DNA from: JAEYKI01 sp036679405
GTDB lineage: Bacteria; Bacillota; Clostridia; Christensenellales; Christensenellaceae
Assembly (NCBI GenBank): GCA_036679405.1
Contig: JAVBVZ010000041.1
Location: 1-51,819, forward strand
Direction of reading: 5' to 3'
DNA: 51,819 bases
Position numbers and translations under genes: made by a program. This document shows positions 12,448-21,044 of this stretch, piece after piece (positions within the stretch are counted from its first letter, which is position 1; each line of letters starts with the position of its first letter). A model generated the notes under the pieces. It was given only the letters and a program-made list of their open reading frames with translations. It was not told the origin of the DNA and did not search any database.

Positions 12448-12481
12448 ATAATGGCCGCCGGCTCAAAGCCGGGGCCATTAT
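12448..12481 (-). terminator. Stable hairpin between yacL and the rpoBC promoter
   Basis: Arms ATAATGGCCGCCGGC and GCCGG-GGCCATTAT (one bulged base) around TCAAA. It is 55-90 nt past the yacL stop, where a terminator is expected, but the minus-strand RNA lacks a proper U-run afterwards. It may be a weak or factor-assisted terminator. The remaining spacer to the rpoBC promoter is AT-rich and holds nothing else I can identify. Confidence 0.45.
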
Positions 12482-12535
12482 GTTTATTGCATTGTATTTG
12501 CCCCTGAAAACGGCGGTTGCCAGGGACAAAACGCG

Positions 12536-13636
12536 CTACTTGATTTTTGCAAAAATCATCCGGCCCGCAGCCGTTTGGAGCACGCTGGTAACTGCTACGT
12601 CCAGTTCTTCCCCGATCCGGCCGCGGCCGCCTTCCACCACGATCATGGTGCCGTCCTCCAGATAGGCGATACCCTGGCGCTGCTCTTTGCCGTCCTTGAT
12701 GATGGTACACTTGAGTTCCTCGCCCGGAAGCAGCACCGGCTTGACGGCGTTTGAAAGCTCGTTGATGTTGAACACGTCCACCTTGTGCACGGACGCTACC
12801 TTGTTCAGGTTATAATCCGTGGTTACTACTTTCCCGTTTAACAGCTTGGCCAGCTTGATAAGCTTAAGGTCCACTTCCTGGGTGTCGTCAAAATCAACCT
12901 CGCTGATCCGCACCGGGACCTTAAGCTCCGTCTGCATTTTGTTTAAGATATCAAGCCCCCGCCGGCCTTTGGTGCGTTTCATGGAATCCGCACTGTCCGC
13001 AATATGCTGCAGTTCCACCAGCACGAATTCCGGAATCACGATATCTCCTTCAAAAACGCCCGTTTTGCAAATGTCGAAAATCCGGCCGTCGATGATCACA
13101 CTGGTATCGAGGATTTTGGGCGCGACAAAGGCTTCCTTTAAATGGGGATCGTTTGCGGCGGGGTCATTTTTTCGGCCCCGGCCGAACAGAAGCGCAAAAT
13201 CAAACTGTTTGCGAAAGCCAAGGCTCCACCCCAAAAAGCCGAATATGATGTAGACGATCACCGTTAAGGGCAGAGAGATCCAGTTGATGGAAATGCTGCT
13301 GATGGGCACGGAAAGCAATACCGCGATCACCAGTCCGATGATGAGTCCGATTACGCCGGATGTGATCCGGACAGGGGACGCACTTGAAACAACGCCCTCC
13401 AGTTTCCTGATTCCGTTTTCGATCGCATTTGCGATCCGCTTTGATAACAATAAAAATATGATGCCGGACAGAACCCCGCTGGCCACAAAAATAAGCATGA
13501 CCACCCAGGTCTGCAGTGTTTCGTTTACCGTGATCCCCGTAAAAATATTTATGATTCCAAAAACTAAAAATACGATTCCAGGTCCAATGGCGATCCCGAG
13601 CAAACTGATGAATATTCTAAGCAGTTTATTTAGCAA
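12536..13636 (-). CDS. yacL: PIN/TRAM-domain membrane protein YacL
   Basis: Member of the PilT-type PIN nuclease plus TRAM family found beside radA in Firmicutes. Four membrane segments occupy roughly residues 6-30, 43-64, 92-110 and 118-140. The PIN domain begins at about 176 (LDTSVIIDGR, with the acidic residues expected for metal binding, and ELQHIAD). A C-terminal TRAM-like domain covers about the last 60 residues. I prefer the TTG at 13634-13636 because GGAGG is 8 nt upstream; the GTG three codons earlier sits inside that ribosome site. It is the last gene of the rqcP-ispDF-radA unit, about 70 nt after radA. Its substrate is not known; RNA is the family expectation. Confidence 0.9.
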   Translation of the reverse strand: MLNKLLRIFISLLGIAIGPGIVFLVFGIINIFTGITVNETLQTWVVMLIFVASGVLSGIIFLLLSKRIANAIENGIRKLEGVVSSASPVRITSGVIGLIIGLVIAVLLSVPISSISINWISLPLTVIVYIIFGFLGWSLGFRKQFDFALLFGRGRKNDPAANDPHLKEAFVAPKILDTSVIIDGRIFDICKTGVFEGDIVIPEFVLVELQHIADSADSMKRTKGRRGLDILNKMQTELKVPVRISEVDFDDTQEVDLKLIKLAKLLNGKVVTTDYNLNKVASVHKVDVFNINELSNAVKPVLLPGEELKCTIIKDGKEQRQGIAYLEDGTMIVVEGGRGRIGEELDVAVTSVLQTAAGRMIFAKIK

Positions 13637-13705
13637 AGCATTCACCTCCTTTAACTTTATTATACTATACGTAGTGTGACCAGAATATGAACATACGGAT
13701 TTTTT

Positions 13706-15049
13706 TTAAAAAATTTTTGCAAGTGCGTCCGAAAGCGTTTCCACCCCCACGACCTCAATGCCGTTTCCCGGCATTTTTTCAAGTCCGGCTTTGGGAACGA
13801 CCACCCGCTTAAAGCCCAGCTTGGCGCATTCCGATATCCGGCGGGGCAGCCAGGAAACGTGCCGCACCTCTCCCGCCAGCCCAACTTCTCCGATAAGGGC
13901 CGTGCCCTTCCTGACCGGAATGTTGCGCAGCGAAGACACGATGCTTGCAGCCAGCGCAAGGTCGGCCGCATATTCCCGCACGCGTATCCCCCCGGCCACA
14001 TTGATAAAAATATCCTGGTTGTAAAGCTTAAGCCCTATTTTTTTCTCAAGCACCGCAGCAATCATATAAAGGCGGGCCGCATCCATGCCCGCGGAAAGCC
14101 TGCGCGGTATGGCCAGCTGCGTAGAGGAAACCAGGGCCTGTATCTCCAGCAGCATGGGCCGGGTGCCCTGCGCGGCGCAAAAAACGCTGATGCCCGAAAG
14201 CCCCGCGTCGTTCTGATTGAGCAAAGAGGGGTTTAAAACTTCCTGCATGCCCGAATCACGCATTTCAAAAATACCGATCTCATCGGTAGATCCAAACCGG
14301 TTTTTGACCGCGCGCAGGATCCGCAGATTGGAAGAGCTCTCCCCTTCAAAATACAAAACGGTATCCACCAAATGCTCCAATACCCGCGGCCCCGCAATGG
14401 TCCCTTCTTTGGTCACGTGCCCTATGATAAAGGCCGCCACCGACCGTTTTTTGGCCTCGGCTACAATTTTGCCCGCACAGCTTCTGACCTGGCTTACGCT
14501 CCCCGGTGCGGAAGACAGGTCCGGGTCGTACATTGTTTGGATGGAATCGATCACCACGAACTTGGGGCCTGTCTGCTCAATCCCCTCCACAATGGTATGG
14601 ATATCCGTTTCAGCCATGAAAAAAAGGTCCGCGCTTATGCCCAGGCGTTCGGCGCGCATTTTGACCTGCGCGGGCGACTCTTCCCCCGAAACATACAAAA
14701 CAGCGCCCGTATCCATCAGTTCCCGGGCCACCTGCAAAAAAAGCGTGGATTTGCCGATCCCGGGCTCGCCGCCGGCCAGCACCACGCTGCCCGGTACGAC
14801 GCCGCCGCCCAGTACACGGTCAAATTCGCCAATGTGCGTCTGCGTGCGTCCTTCTTTTTCGTGCTTGATCTCGCCCAAAGAAAAAACGGACGGAGCGCTG
14901 ACCGCACGCCGTTTCATTCCCGGCGCAGGTTCCTCGCTCACTTCTTCCACCATGGTGTTCCACGCGCCGCATCCGCTGCACTTTCCCATCCATTTTGAAG
15001 TTTTGTAGCCGCATTCGCTGCATACGAACTCGGTCCTCTGTTTAGCCAT
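13706..15049 (-). CDS. radA: DNA repair protein RadA
   Basis: RecA-like ATPase with a Lon-like C-terminal domain that promotes branch migration in recombination repair. The 447 residues show the N-terminal zinc finger (Cys10, 13, 24, 27), Walker A GEPGIGKST (94-102), the RadA signature KNRFG (249-253) and the Lon-protease-like C-terminal domain. The ATG at 15047-15049 starts the family N-terminus MAKQRTEFVCSECG; a start 28 codons upstream would add unrelated sequence inside the previous gene. It overlaps the upstream gene by 8 nt, so the two are translationally coupled. The disA gene that follows radA in Bacillus is not in this window. Confidence 0.96.
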   Translation of the reverse strand: MAKQRTEFVCSECGYKTSKWMGKCSGCGAWNTMVEEVSEEPAPGMKRRAVSAPSVFSLGEIKHEKEGRTQTHIGEFDRVLGGGVVPGSVVLAGGEPGIGKSTLFLQVARELMDTGAVLYVSGEESPAQVKMRAERLGISADLFFMAETDIHTIVEGIEQTGPKFVVIDSIQTMYDPDLSSAPGSVSQVRSCAGKIVAEAKKRSVAAFIIGHVTKEGTIAGPRVLEHLVDTVLYFEGESSSNLRILRAVKNRFGSTDEIGIFEMRDSGMQEVLNPSLLNQNDAGLSGISVFCAAQGTRPMLLEIQALVSSTQLAIPRRLSAGMDAARLYMIAAVLEKKIGLKLYNQDIFINVAGGIRVREYAADLALAASIVSSLRNIPVRKGTALIGEVGLAGEVRHVSWLPRRISECAKLGFKRVVVPKAGLEKMPGNGIEVVGVETLSDALAKIF

Positions 15050-16256
15050 TGATTTCTCCCAGGTCAATAAACCGCACAATATCCACCGATCCGGTTTCGT
15101 CGGTCGTGTCGTAAAAACAGACTTTGTTTCCATTTACCGAAGAAAGCACGCCGCGCGTCGCTTCAGACGTGATCTCCACCGTTTGCATGGCGCTGTCCAT
15201 TCCAAACGCGTAAATTTGTTCGCCTTTCATATATACCACATAATCCGTGCCGATTTCATATGAAAGGACCCCTTCCGCAATCTTGACGGGCACATCCCCG
15301 TCCATGGAGAGCATAAGGTCCCCCTCCTCGGGGATCCGCGTAGTAGTAAAAACAATATCCGTTCCGTTGGTTTTGGGCCCGTAGGCCGATTCTCCAAAAT
15401 CAGGATTGTCGAACGTCCCTTCGCCGCCTGAAAGCAGCAGCCGCTGCACATAAGAGCGGTTTCCGGTGGAATATTCCGGCCAGACCATATCCGTGGCGGA
15501 CAGGCTGACGGCGCCGCACTCTTTTTCCGCCGCATCGTACAGGCGGAGGGTGACACCCTCCCGCGAAGAAAGGTCGTACAGGTAAAGCCGCTGCGCATCT
15601 TCTCCGGCTACCTGCATAAATGCCAGCCGGTCTCCGGAAAGGCTGATTTCGGGGATCGTATACGCATACTCTTTGACCACAAACATTTCTCCGGTAGAAA
15701 GATCATACGCGCAGATCCTTCCGCCGCCCAGCACCAGGGAATCCACCCATACGGCCCAATGGCCCGAAAGTTTGGTCTCCAGTATGTTGTCGTATTTCTG
15801 GTCAACGCCGGAAAGCTCCGTAAAGGTATCTTCGACCGTGTCGTACAGCACCACCGTGTTTAAAAAAAGGCCGTTTGACTTATCGGTATCCGAAGAAAAA
15901 ATAATGGTGTCCCCGTCCATGTACGGGTCGTTTTTTATATTGTAACCGGAATCCGCAGTCATAATCTCATCCGATTTCAGCAGCCCTTCGCTTCCGGCGG
16001 ACTGCGGCGTTCCTTCAATATCAAATTCGCTCTTCACCTGCGGCGTATAGCGAAGGGACGGATCCACGCCGCTTACAAGATCCTGTATAAGCGGAATGCC
16101 GAAAATAACAAAAAGGACGATTGCCGTGCCGGCCACAGCCAGCCGGGCAATAACCCGCGTAAAATGCCGCTTGTTGGACAGTATCCTTTTCCTGACCGGG
16201 GCCTGGCTGCTTCGCAGAAGGGCCAGGTGCTTTTTTCGTTTGGATCGGTTTACCAT
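15042..16256 (-). CDS. Membrane-anchored TolB-like beta-propeller protein
   Basis: Not a named family. The 404 residues begin with a very basic stretch (residues 1-35), then one hydrophobic segment (about 36-58) that looks like an uncleaved signal anchor, and the rest is predicted outside the cell. That part has repeating short beta-strand units with aromatic and Asp/Gly turns (for example VLYDTVEDTFTELSG, ICAYDLSTGEMF, LYLYDLSSREG), the pattern of TolB/WD40-like propellers. It sits 4 nt after ispDF and overlaps radA by 8 nt, so it is firmly in this operon although no link to DNA repair or isoprenoids is obvious. Function unknown. Confidence 0.85.
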   Translation of the reverse strand: MVNRSKRKKHLALLRSSQAPVRKRILSNKRHFTRVIARLAVAGTAIVLFVIFGIPLIQDLVSGVDPSLRYTPQVKSEFDIEGTPQSAGSEGLLKSDEIMTADSGYNIKNDPYMDGDTIIFSSDTDKSNGLFLNTVVLYDTVEDTFTELSGVDQKYDNILETKLSGHWAVWVDSLVLGGGRICAYDLSTGEMFVVKEYAYTIPEISLSGDRLAFMQVAGEDAQRLYLYDLSSREGVTLRLYDAAEKECGAVSLSATDMVWPEYSTGNRSYVQRLLLSGGEGTFDNPDFGESAYGPKTNGTDIVFTTTRIPEEGDLMLSMDGDVPVKIAEGVLSYEIGTDYVVYMKGEQIYAFGMDSAMQTVEITSEATRGVLSSVNGNKVCFYDTTDETGSVDIVRFIDLGEING

Positions 16257-16260
16257 TTTC

Positions 16261-17430
16261 CTACCACTGCTTTTGGATTATGCAGACGCTGTGCGCGCTG
16301 GCGCCTTCCCCGCGCCCCGCAAACCCCAGCTCTTCGGTAGTCGTTGCCTTGATGCTGATATACTGTTCGTCCAAATGAAGAGCGGAAGCGATGTTGCGGA
16401 TCATTTCTTTTTTATAAGGAAGTATTTTGGGCCGCTGCATGATCAGCGTCGCGTCGATATTAATTATAGTATATCCGCAATTGTTTAGCAATTCTCCCAC
16501 CATCTTCAAAAGAAGGATGCTGGAGATGTCTTTATACTTGGGATCTTCCGGCGGAAACAGTTCCCCGATATCGCCGAGGCGCGCGGCGCCCAGCAGTGCA
16601 TCCATGACCGAATGCACCAGCACATCCGCATCCGAATGCCCGACCAGCCCTTCGGTGTGCGGAATTTCCACGCCGCCGAGAATAAGTTTCCTCCCCGGGC
16701 CGAAGGCATGCACGTCCATGCCGCTGCCGATCCTCAAATTTGAAACCATCTTTGTATCACCTGCAATCCTGTCGCCGATCTTGAGGTCGTGCGGCGTTGT
16801 GATTTTTATATTGCTTGCGCTGCCGTTCACAATATAAACGTCCTCTCCCAGCCGCTCCACCAAAAAAGAATCGTCCGTCCCAAGCACGCCGTCTTCACGC
16901 GCTTTTTGGTACGCGCGGAAAAGGAGTTCCCGCCTGAAAACCTGGGGGGTCTGCACCATCACCAGTTCTTCACGGTTTAAGGTTTCGGCCACCCGCCGCC
17001 CTTTGACCCGTTTGATGGTATCCACCGCCGCTACGCCGGCCACTCCGCTTCCCCGGCGGATGGCGCTGGCCACACAATCCTTGATGATCTGCGGCGTCAC
17101 AAAACACCGGGCCGCATCATGGACCGAAACAATATCCGTGCCCTCCTCCACAAACGCAAGGGCGTTTTCCACCGAATACTGACGCTCCTCGCCGCCTTCC
17201 ACCAGGCGACAGGGCATATCCTGAATGTGGCGGGCCAGTTTGCTTTGGATGACGGGCATGTCGTCTTTTCTGCAAACAATGATCAGATGGTCAAAAAGGC
17301 CGCTTTGCTTATGGGTCTCCACACTGCGGACCAGCGCGCTGATCCCCTCAAATTTGATAAAAACCTTGTTGTGGCTCATCCCCATGCGGCGGCTCCCTCC
17401 GGCCGCAAGGATAATGCCGCAGATTTTCAT
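16261..17430 (-). CDS. ispDF: Bifunctional IspD/IspF (MEP isoprenoid pathway)
   Basis: One 389-residue protein combining two non-consecutive MEP-pathway steps. The N-terminal IspD part (about 1-225) makes CDP-methylerythritol and shows the nucleotidyltransferase motif LAAGGSRRMG (8-17) and VHDAAR (103-108). The C-terminal IspF part (about 231-389) forms the cyclic diphosphate; its metal ligands D239, H241 and H273 and the GHSDADVLVH motif are present. Bacillus has the two as separate adjacent genes. Its start overlaps the rqcP stop by ATGA. The IspE step must be encoded elsewhere. Confidence 0.95.
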   Translation of the reverse strand: MKICGIILAAGGSRRMGMSHNKVFIKFEGISALVRSVETHKQSGLFDHLIIVCRKDDMPVIQSKLARHIQDMPCRLVEGGEERQYSVENALAFVEEGTDIVSVHDAARCFVTPQIIKDCVASAIRRGSGVAGVAAVDTIKRVKGRRVAETLNREELVMVQTPQVFRRELLFRAYQKAREDGVLGTDDSFLVERLGEDVYIVNGSASNIKITTPHDLKIGDRIAGDTKMVSNLRIGSGMDVHAFGPGRKLILGGVEIPHTEGLVGHSDADVLVHSVMDALLGAARLGDIGELFPPEDPKYKDISSILLLKMVGELLNNCGYTIINIDATLIMQRPKILPYKKEMIRNIASALHLDEQYISIKATTTEELGFAGRGEGASAHSVCIIQKQW

Positions 17431-17669
17431 GGTATCACCTCATACATCGCGTCTGCGTCTTCTTTGCGCACCGATTCGCTTAAACGAAGCACGCGGACAA
17501 CCAATGGCTTTTCTCCGAAACGGATGGTAAGAACATCCCCTTCCTTAAGCTGGTAGGCGGGTTTGGCCGCCCTTCCGTTGACCTCCACCCGCGCGCCCGC
17601 GCATGCGCTCTGCGCGACCGTACGGCGCTTGATCAGCCTTGATACTTTTAAAAACTTGTCCAGCCTCAT
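17427..17669 (-). CDS. rqcP: Ribosome quality-control protein RqcP (S4 domain)
   Basis: The 80-residue protein is an S4 RNA-binding domain almost alone. Its start MRLDKFLKVSRLIKRR is the hallmark of YabO/RqcP, which binds stalled 50S subunits with RqcH and helps add C-terminal alanine tails to trapped nascent chains. I chose the ATG at 17667-17669 because it gives this N-terminus and follows GGAGGAG; an in-frame start 37 codons earlier would lie upstream of the -10 box. First gene of the operon, with ATGA overlap into ispDF. In Bacillus it sits beside yabN, here beside HU and mazG/yabN. Confidence 0.93.
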   Translation of the reverse strand: MRLDKFLKVSRLIKRRTVAQSACAGARVEVNGRAAKPAYQLKEGDVLTIRFGEKPLVVRVLRLSESVRKEDADAMYEVIP

Positions 17670-17700
17670 TTGGGCTCCTCCAACCGTTTTGATGATCTGT

Positions 17701-17729
17701 ATTATAAAGAAAGCCGCTTCGATTTGCAA
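17701..17729 (-). promoter_or_regulatory. Sigma-A promoter of the rqcP-ispDF-radA-yacL operon
   Basis: Minus-strand TTGCAA (17724-17729), 17-bp spacer, TATAAT (17701-17706). Transcription should begin about 25 nt before the rqcP ATG. Confidence 0.8.
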
Positions 17730-17784
17730 GGCTGTGCAGAAACTCTCGGGTCCGGCTTTCGCACGGGCCCGCACGCACACGCCA

Positions 17785-17820
17785 AATAAAAAAGGGTGGC
17801 GACACAGCCACCCTCTTTAT
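17785..17820 (-). terminator. Rho-independent terminator of the HU gene
   Basis: Stem GGGTGGC / GCCACCC around TGTGTC followed by six U residues in minus-strand RNA, directly after the HU stop. Confidence 0.92.
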
Positions 17821-17828
17821 TAAGTTAC

Positions 17829-18101
17829 TTATTTTACAGCATCTTTAAATGCTTTTCCTGCCTTGAATCCAGGCACCTTGGAAGCAGATATTTTGATTTG
17901 TTCTTTGGTCTGAGGATTGATTCCCACTCTGGCAGCTCTTTCTCTGGCTTCAAAAGTACCGAATCCAACAATCTGAATCTTTTCGCCGGCGGCTACGCCG
18001 TCCACAACCACATCGATCAATGCCGAAATAGCTTTGTCCGCATCCTTCTTGGAGAGTGCAGCTTTCTCTGCAACAGCAGCGATTAATTCCGTTTTATTCA
18101 A
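17829..18101 (-). CDS. hup: DNA-binding protein HU
   Basis: Histone-like dimer that bends DNA and compacts the nucleoid. The 90 residues match the family, with the N-terminal helices MNKTELIAAVAEKA and the arm region GFGTFEARERAARVGINPQT containing the DNA-intercalating proline segment. The start is TTG with AAGGAGG eight bases upstream; no ATG fits. It has its own promoter and terminator, so it is a single-gene unit between mazG and rqcP. Confidence 0.97.
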   Translation of the reverse strand: MNKTELIAAVAEKAALSKKDADKAISALIDVVVDGVAAGEKIQIVGFGTFEARERAARVGINPQTKEQIKISASKVPGFKAGKAFKDAVK

Positions 18102-18163
18102 TTTTTTTTCCTCCTTAAGAATTGTTGTTTTAAATCTGCTTTTTTTCTGACCTTTATTGGAAG

Positions 18164-18192
18164 ATTATAAACCTTTTGGGATGAGAAATCAA
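18164..18192 (-). promoter_or_regulatory. Sigma-A promoter of the HU gene
   Basis: Minus-strand TTGATT (18187-18192), 17-bp spacer, TATAAT (18164-18169), giving a leader of about 55 nt. Confidence 0.82.
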
Positions 18193-18222
18193 GAAAAAAA
18201 ACCCATTTTAAAGGACTTTTTC

Positions 18223-19635
18223 TTATAATCCGGCCTTTTTTGCATCTTCCCAGAGCGCATCCATCTGCGCAAGGGTCAAATCTTTCAGATCGGCCCCTGC
18301 GCTTTGCTCTACAAACGCAAAACGGGCAATAAATTTTTGAGTGGCCCGGGCAAGCGCGACTTCCGGGTTGACGCCCGTCTTGCGCAGAACGTTCACCCAC
18401 GCAAAAAGCAGGTCTCCCGCTTCGGCCTCTATTTTGTCCGGATCTGCGCCGGCCAGTTCCGCCTTCAGCTCGGCTTCTTCCTCCCCGGCCTTTTCAAGCG
18501 CGCCGGCGGCGTCTTCCCAGTCAAACCCCGCATGCGCAGCCTTCTTCTGCACTTTATAAGCGCGCATGAGCGCGCTCATCCCCGCCGGGATATCCTGCAG
18601 GGTCTGGGTGGTTGTCAGGTGGCCTTTTTCCGTCCGCTTGATGGCCTCCCAGTTAGTCACCACGTCTTCCGCACTATGGGCCGTGACGCTGCCGAATATG
18701 TGCGGGTGGCGCAGGATCATTTTAGAGCAGATATTGCTGGTCACATCCGTGATATCAAATTCGCCTCTCTGCTGCCCGATGCGCGCATGGAAAACCACCT
18801 GCAAAAGCAGATCTCCCAGCTCATCCGCCAGCGCGTCCGGGTCTTTTTCATCCACGGCAGCCACGACTTCATACGCTTCTTCGATCACATACTGGCGCAG
18901 CGTTTCATGGGTCTGCTTTAAATCCCAGGGGCAGCCCCCCGGCCCGCGCAGCCGCGCCATGATGGAAACGAGGTCGCCAAAGGTATAGCGGCCGCGTTTA
19001 AGGCTTCCAAGCGCGGGCAGCACCCAGGTGCAGCCCGTTCCATAGTCCGCCTGCCGGTCCAGCTCGCCAAGCGGGATCATTTTTTCTTTTTCTCCGCCTA
19101 TGAGCAGCCCTTCGGCCTGCCCGTAATAGTCTTCCAAAAACAGTTTTGCCTCCGACGCAATGAGCGCGCTGTCGATCCCGGTCACGATGACCGCGGCGCC
19201 GCTGTCCAGCGTAAGGCGGCGGATATCCGCCGCAGCGATGCTCTGGCAGGCGTCAATGTCCATATATTTGCAGGCAATGCTTTGGGCCACGCTTTCAAAG
19301 CTCGCGCCCGGCAGAGTTTCAAATTCGGTCTTTTTGCGGAGCGCCGCCGTAAACCCGTTGGCGGCAAGGCCGCCCATCACACCAAAAACCACCGTTTTTG
19401 AGGCCGCCGCCTGTATAATAAAATCTGCGCCCCGCTCGTAAAGCTCTTCAAAACTTTCGGCGGAGGCAAAAATTTCGTCCAGCGTATAAAAATCTTTGGC
19501 CTCCCGCCGGATCCGGCCGGCGCAGGCCGCCCGGTCTGTTTGCAGAATCACCGCGTCCGCTTCCAAAAGCGCGCGGGCGGCTGCAAGCGTCAGCGTTTCG
19601 TAGTCTCCGTTTGCAAGCGATAATACCTTCAGCAT
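18223..19635 (-). CDS. mazG: YabN-type MazG nucleotide pyrophosphohydrolase with degenerate methylase domain
   Basis: The C-terminal half carries the NTP pyrophosphohydrolase signature: EEAYE (252-256) and DELGD (271-275), with a second MazG-like repeat (EEEAELKAEL, then EAGDLLFAWVN). The N-terminal ~210 residues correspond to the tetrapyrrole-methylase-like domain of YabN, but the glycine-rich SAM-binding opening is replaced by LSLANGDYETLT, so methyl transfer is doubtful. Role: clearing non-canonical NTPs. I use the ATG at 19633-19635 (470 aa): the promoter at 19677-19705 would start transcription near a TTG twelve codons upstream, which excludes it. Confidence 0.92.
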   Translation of the reverse strand: MLKVLSLANGDYETLTLAAARALLEADAVILQTDRAACAGRIRREAKDFYTLDEIFASAESFEELYERGADFIIQAAASKTVVFGVMGGLAANGFTAALRKKTEFETLPGASFESVAQSIACKYMDIDACQSIAAADIRRLTLDSGAAVIVTGIDSALIASEAKLFLEDYYGQAEGLLIGGEKEKMIPLGELDRQADYGTGCTWVLPALGSLKRGRYTFGDLVSIMARLRGPGGCPWDLKQTHETLRQYVIEEAYEVVAAVDEKDPDALADELGDLLLQVVFHARIGQQRGEFDITDVTSNICSKMILRHPHIFGSVTAHSAEDVVTNWEAIKRTEKGHLTTTQTLQDIPAGMSALMRAYKVQKKAAHAGFDWEDAAGALEKAGEEEAELKAELAGADPDKIEAEAGDLLFAWVNVLRKTGVNPEVALARATQKFIARFAFVEQSAGADLKDLTLAQMDALWEDAKKAGL

Positions 19636-19676
19636 AACATTTGATCCCTTCCCTGTTTTGTTCTTCAACAACGAAT

Positions 19677-19705
19677 ATTATATATGGATTCGGCGCGTAT
19701 TGCAA
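19677..19705 (-). promoter_or_regulatory. Sigma-A promoter of mazG
   Basis: Minus-strand TTGCAA (19700-19705), 17-bp spacer, TATAAT (19677-19682). It places the transcript start about 35 nt before the mazG ATG and decides that start. Confidence 0.82.
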
Positions 19706-19730
19706 CGGCGCGGGCAAAGAGGCGGCATAC

Positions 19731-19760
19731 AAAAAAGGCTTTGCCTGCGCAAAGCCTTTT
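19731..19760 (-). terminator. Rho-independent terminator after prsA
   Basis: Stem AAAGGCTTTG / CAAAGCCTTT around CGCAGG, followed by a U-run in minus-strand RNA. It separates prsA from the mazG promoter. Confidence 0.9.
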
Positions 19761-19803
19761 ATTTGTATCCGCTCTCTGTAAAAGCAAGGTTTAACCCTTT
19801 TTT

Positions 19804-21012
19804 CTACAGCCGGTCGTAATACTCTTTTGCATTCATCTCTTCAACAAGTTCCTGCTTTTTGGTCATAATCGCCGAACTTTCCTGATTGCTCTGCAGGGTG
19901 TCGATCAGGTCGTCCTTGACTTCGTCAAACGGCGTCACCTGGTCGGGAATCGCAATGAGCTCGATGATATGGTAGCCGTAGTCGCTGGCCACCAGATCGG
20001 AAGTATCTCCCACGTTTTCCAGCGCGACCGACGCGTCCACAAAAGACTCTACATAGTTTGAGTCGTCCGGATACACATAATAGCCCTTGGTCATGGCCGG
20101 CTCCTGCGTCATGCCCGGATCTTCGCCGTACTCTTCGATCAGCGTGTCAAAATCTTCCCCGGCTTTTACCTTGGCCAGCACTTCGTCCGCCGTGGACTGT
20201 ATCTTGGCCAGTTCTTCCGCAAGGACCGCATCCGCCGTTTCATCGTCGCCTTCCGAGCGGTAGGTCGCAATTTCAGTCTGCTTATCGTCCGGAATTGCGA
20301 TCAGGATATGCTTGACCGCTTTTGTCCCTTCCGGATACACATAGACGGTATTGCCCATGGCGATGTTCATTTCATACGTGGACATATTGTCCAGCATAAG
20401 CTGCTGGTTTTCCACCTGCAGGTCATAGTACTCTTTTGCATCCTCCTCGGTCACATTGACCGTCTCCCGGACGCTGTCCGCAAAATTCTGCAGCACATAG
20501 TAACGGATGGTGTCCTGCACATACTGTTCGTCATACTGTGAGAGCTGCTCTTCTTCCCGCGCGGCAACTTCCGCTTCCACATCAATAGAGGGGTCTGCGG
20601 CGGCTTCTTCTTCCACCTGTTCGCGGATCGTCTGCTTATAGGATTCCACGGTCTCCGCCAGGTTATCGCTCTGTTCCTGCTTTTCTTCGTCCGTCAGGTC
20701 CATTCCGTTGGCGATCGCATACTGGTATGCCGCTTCATCCTGGACCATGGAATCCAGGATGTACTGCTTAAGCTGCGCCACCGTTTCCGCATTTGCGGAA
20801 TCGCTCAAATAGCTTTCATCATATCCATAGGCAGCCGTATAGGCTTCATACTGCTCCATAAAATCTTGTTTCAATATCTCGGTATCGCCCACCACCGCGA
20901 CCACCTGGTTTGCGTCTTTTTCGTCATCCACCGAAACCATGGAACACGCGGTCAGAGACGTCATCAGCGCAACGCTGACCAAAACGGATGCTATTTTTTT
21001 AAATGTCGTCAT
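19804..21012 (-). CDS. prsA: Foldase lipoprotein, parvulin-type (PrsA/SurA-like)
   Basis: Extracytoplasmic peptidyl-prolyl isomerase and chaperone attached to the outer face of the membrane. It has a lipoprotein signal peptide with lipobox L-T-A-C (Cys23), then a SurA-N-like helical region rich in Glu and Gln (about 35-220). The parvulin domain follows at about 230-350, recognisable by VKHILIAIP, AGEDFDTLIEEYGEDPG and SDYGYHIIELI. 402 residues is within the family range. It follows mfd by about 30 nt with AGAAGGAGAATGCT before the ATG, so it is probably co-transcribed with mfd. It may help fold proteins exported with the lepB products encoded nearby (inference). Confidence 0.92.
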   Translation of the reverse strand: MTTFKKIASVLVSVALMTSLTACSMVSVDDEKDANQVVAVVGDTEILKQDFMEQYEAYTAAYGYDESYLSDSANAETVAQLKQYILDSMVQDEAAYQYAIANGMDLTDEEKQEQSDNLAETVESYKQTIREQVEEEAAADPSIDVEAEVAAREEEQLSQYDEQYVQDTIRYYVLQNFADSVRETVNVTEEDAKEYYDLQVENQQLMLDNMSTYEMNIAMGNTVYVYPEGTKAVKHILIAIPDDKQTEIATYRSEGDDETADAVLAEELAKIQSTADEVLAKVKAGEDFDTLIEEYGEDPGMTQEPAMTKGYYVYPDDSNYVESFVDASVALENVGDTSDLVASDYGYHIIELIAIPDQVTPFDEVKDDLIDTLQSNQESSAIMTKKQELVEEMNAKEYYDRL

Positions 21013-21044
21013 AGCATTCTCCTTCTTTTAGAAAATTAAAGATA

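Noticed and set aside
17701..17780. Longer start of rqcP (117 codons)
   Set aside because: The added N-terminus reaches across the -10 box and is not part of the family; the ATG at 17669 has an optimal ribosome site.
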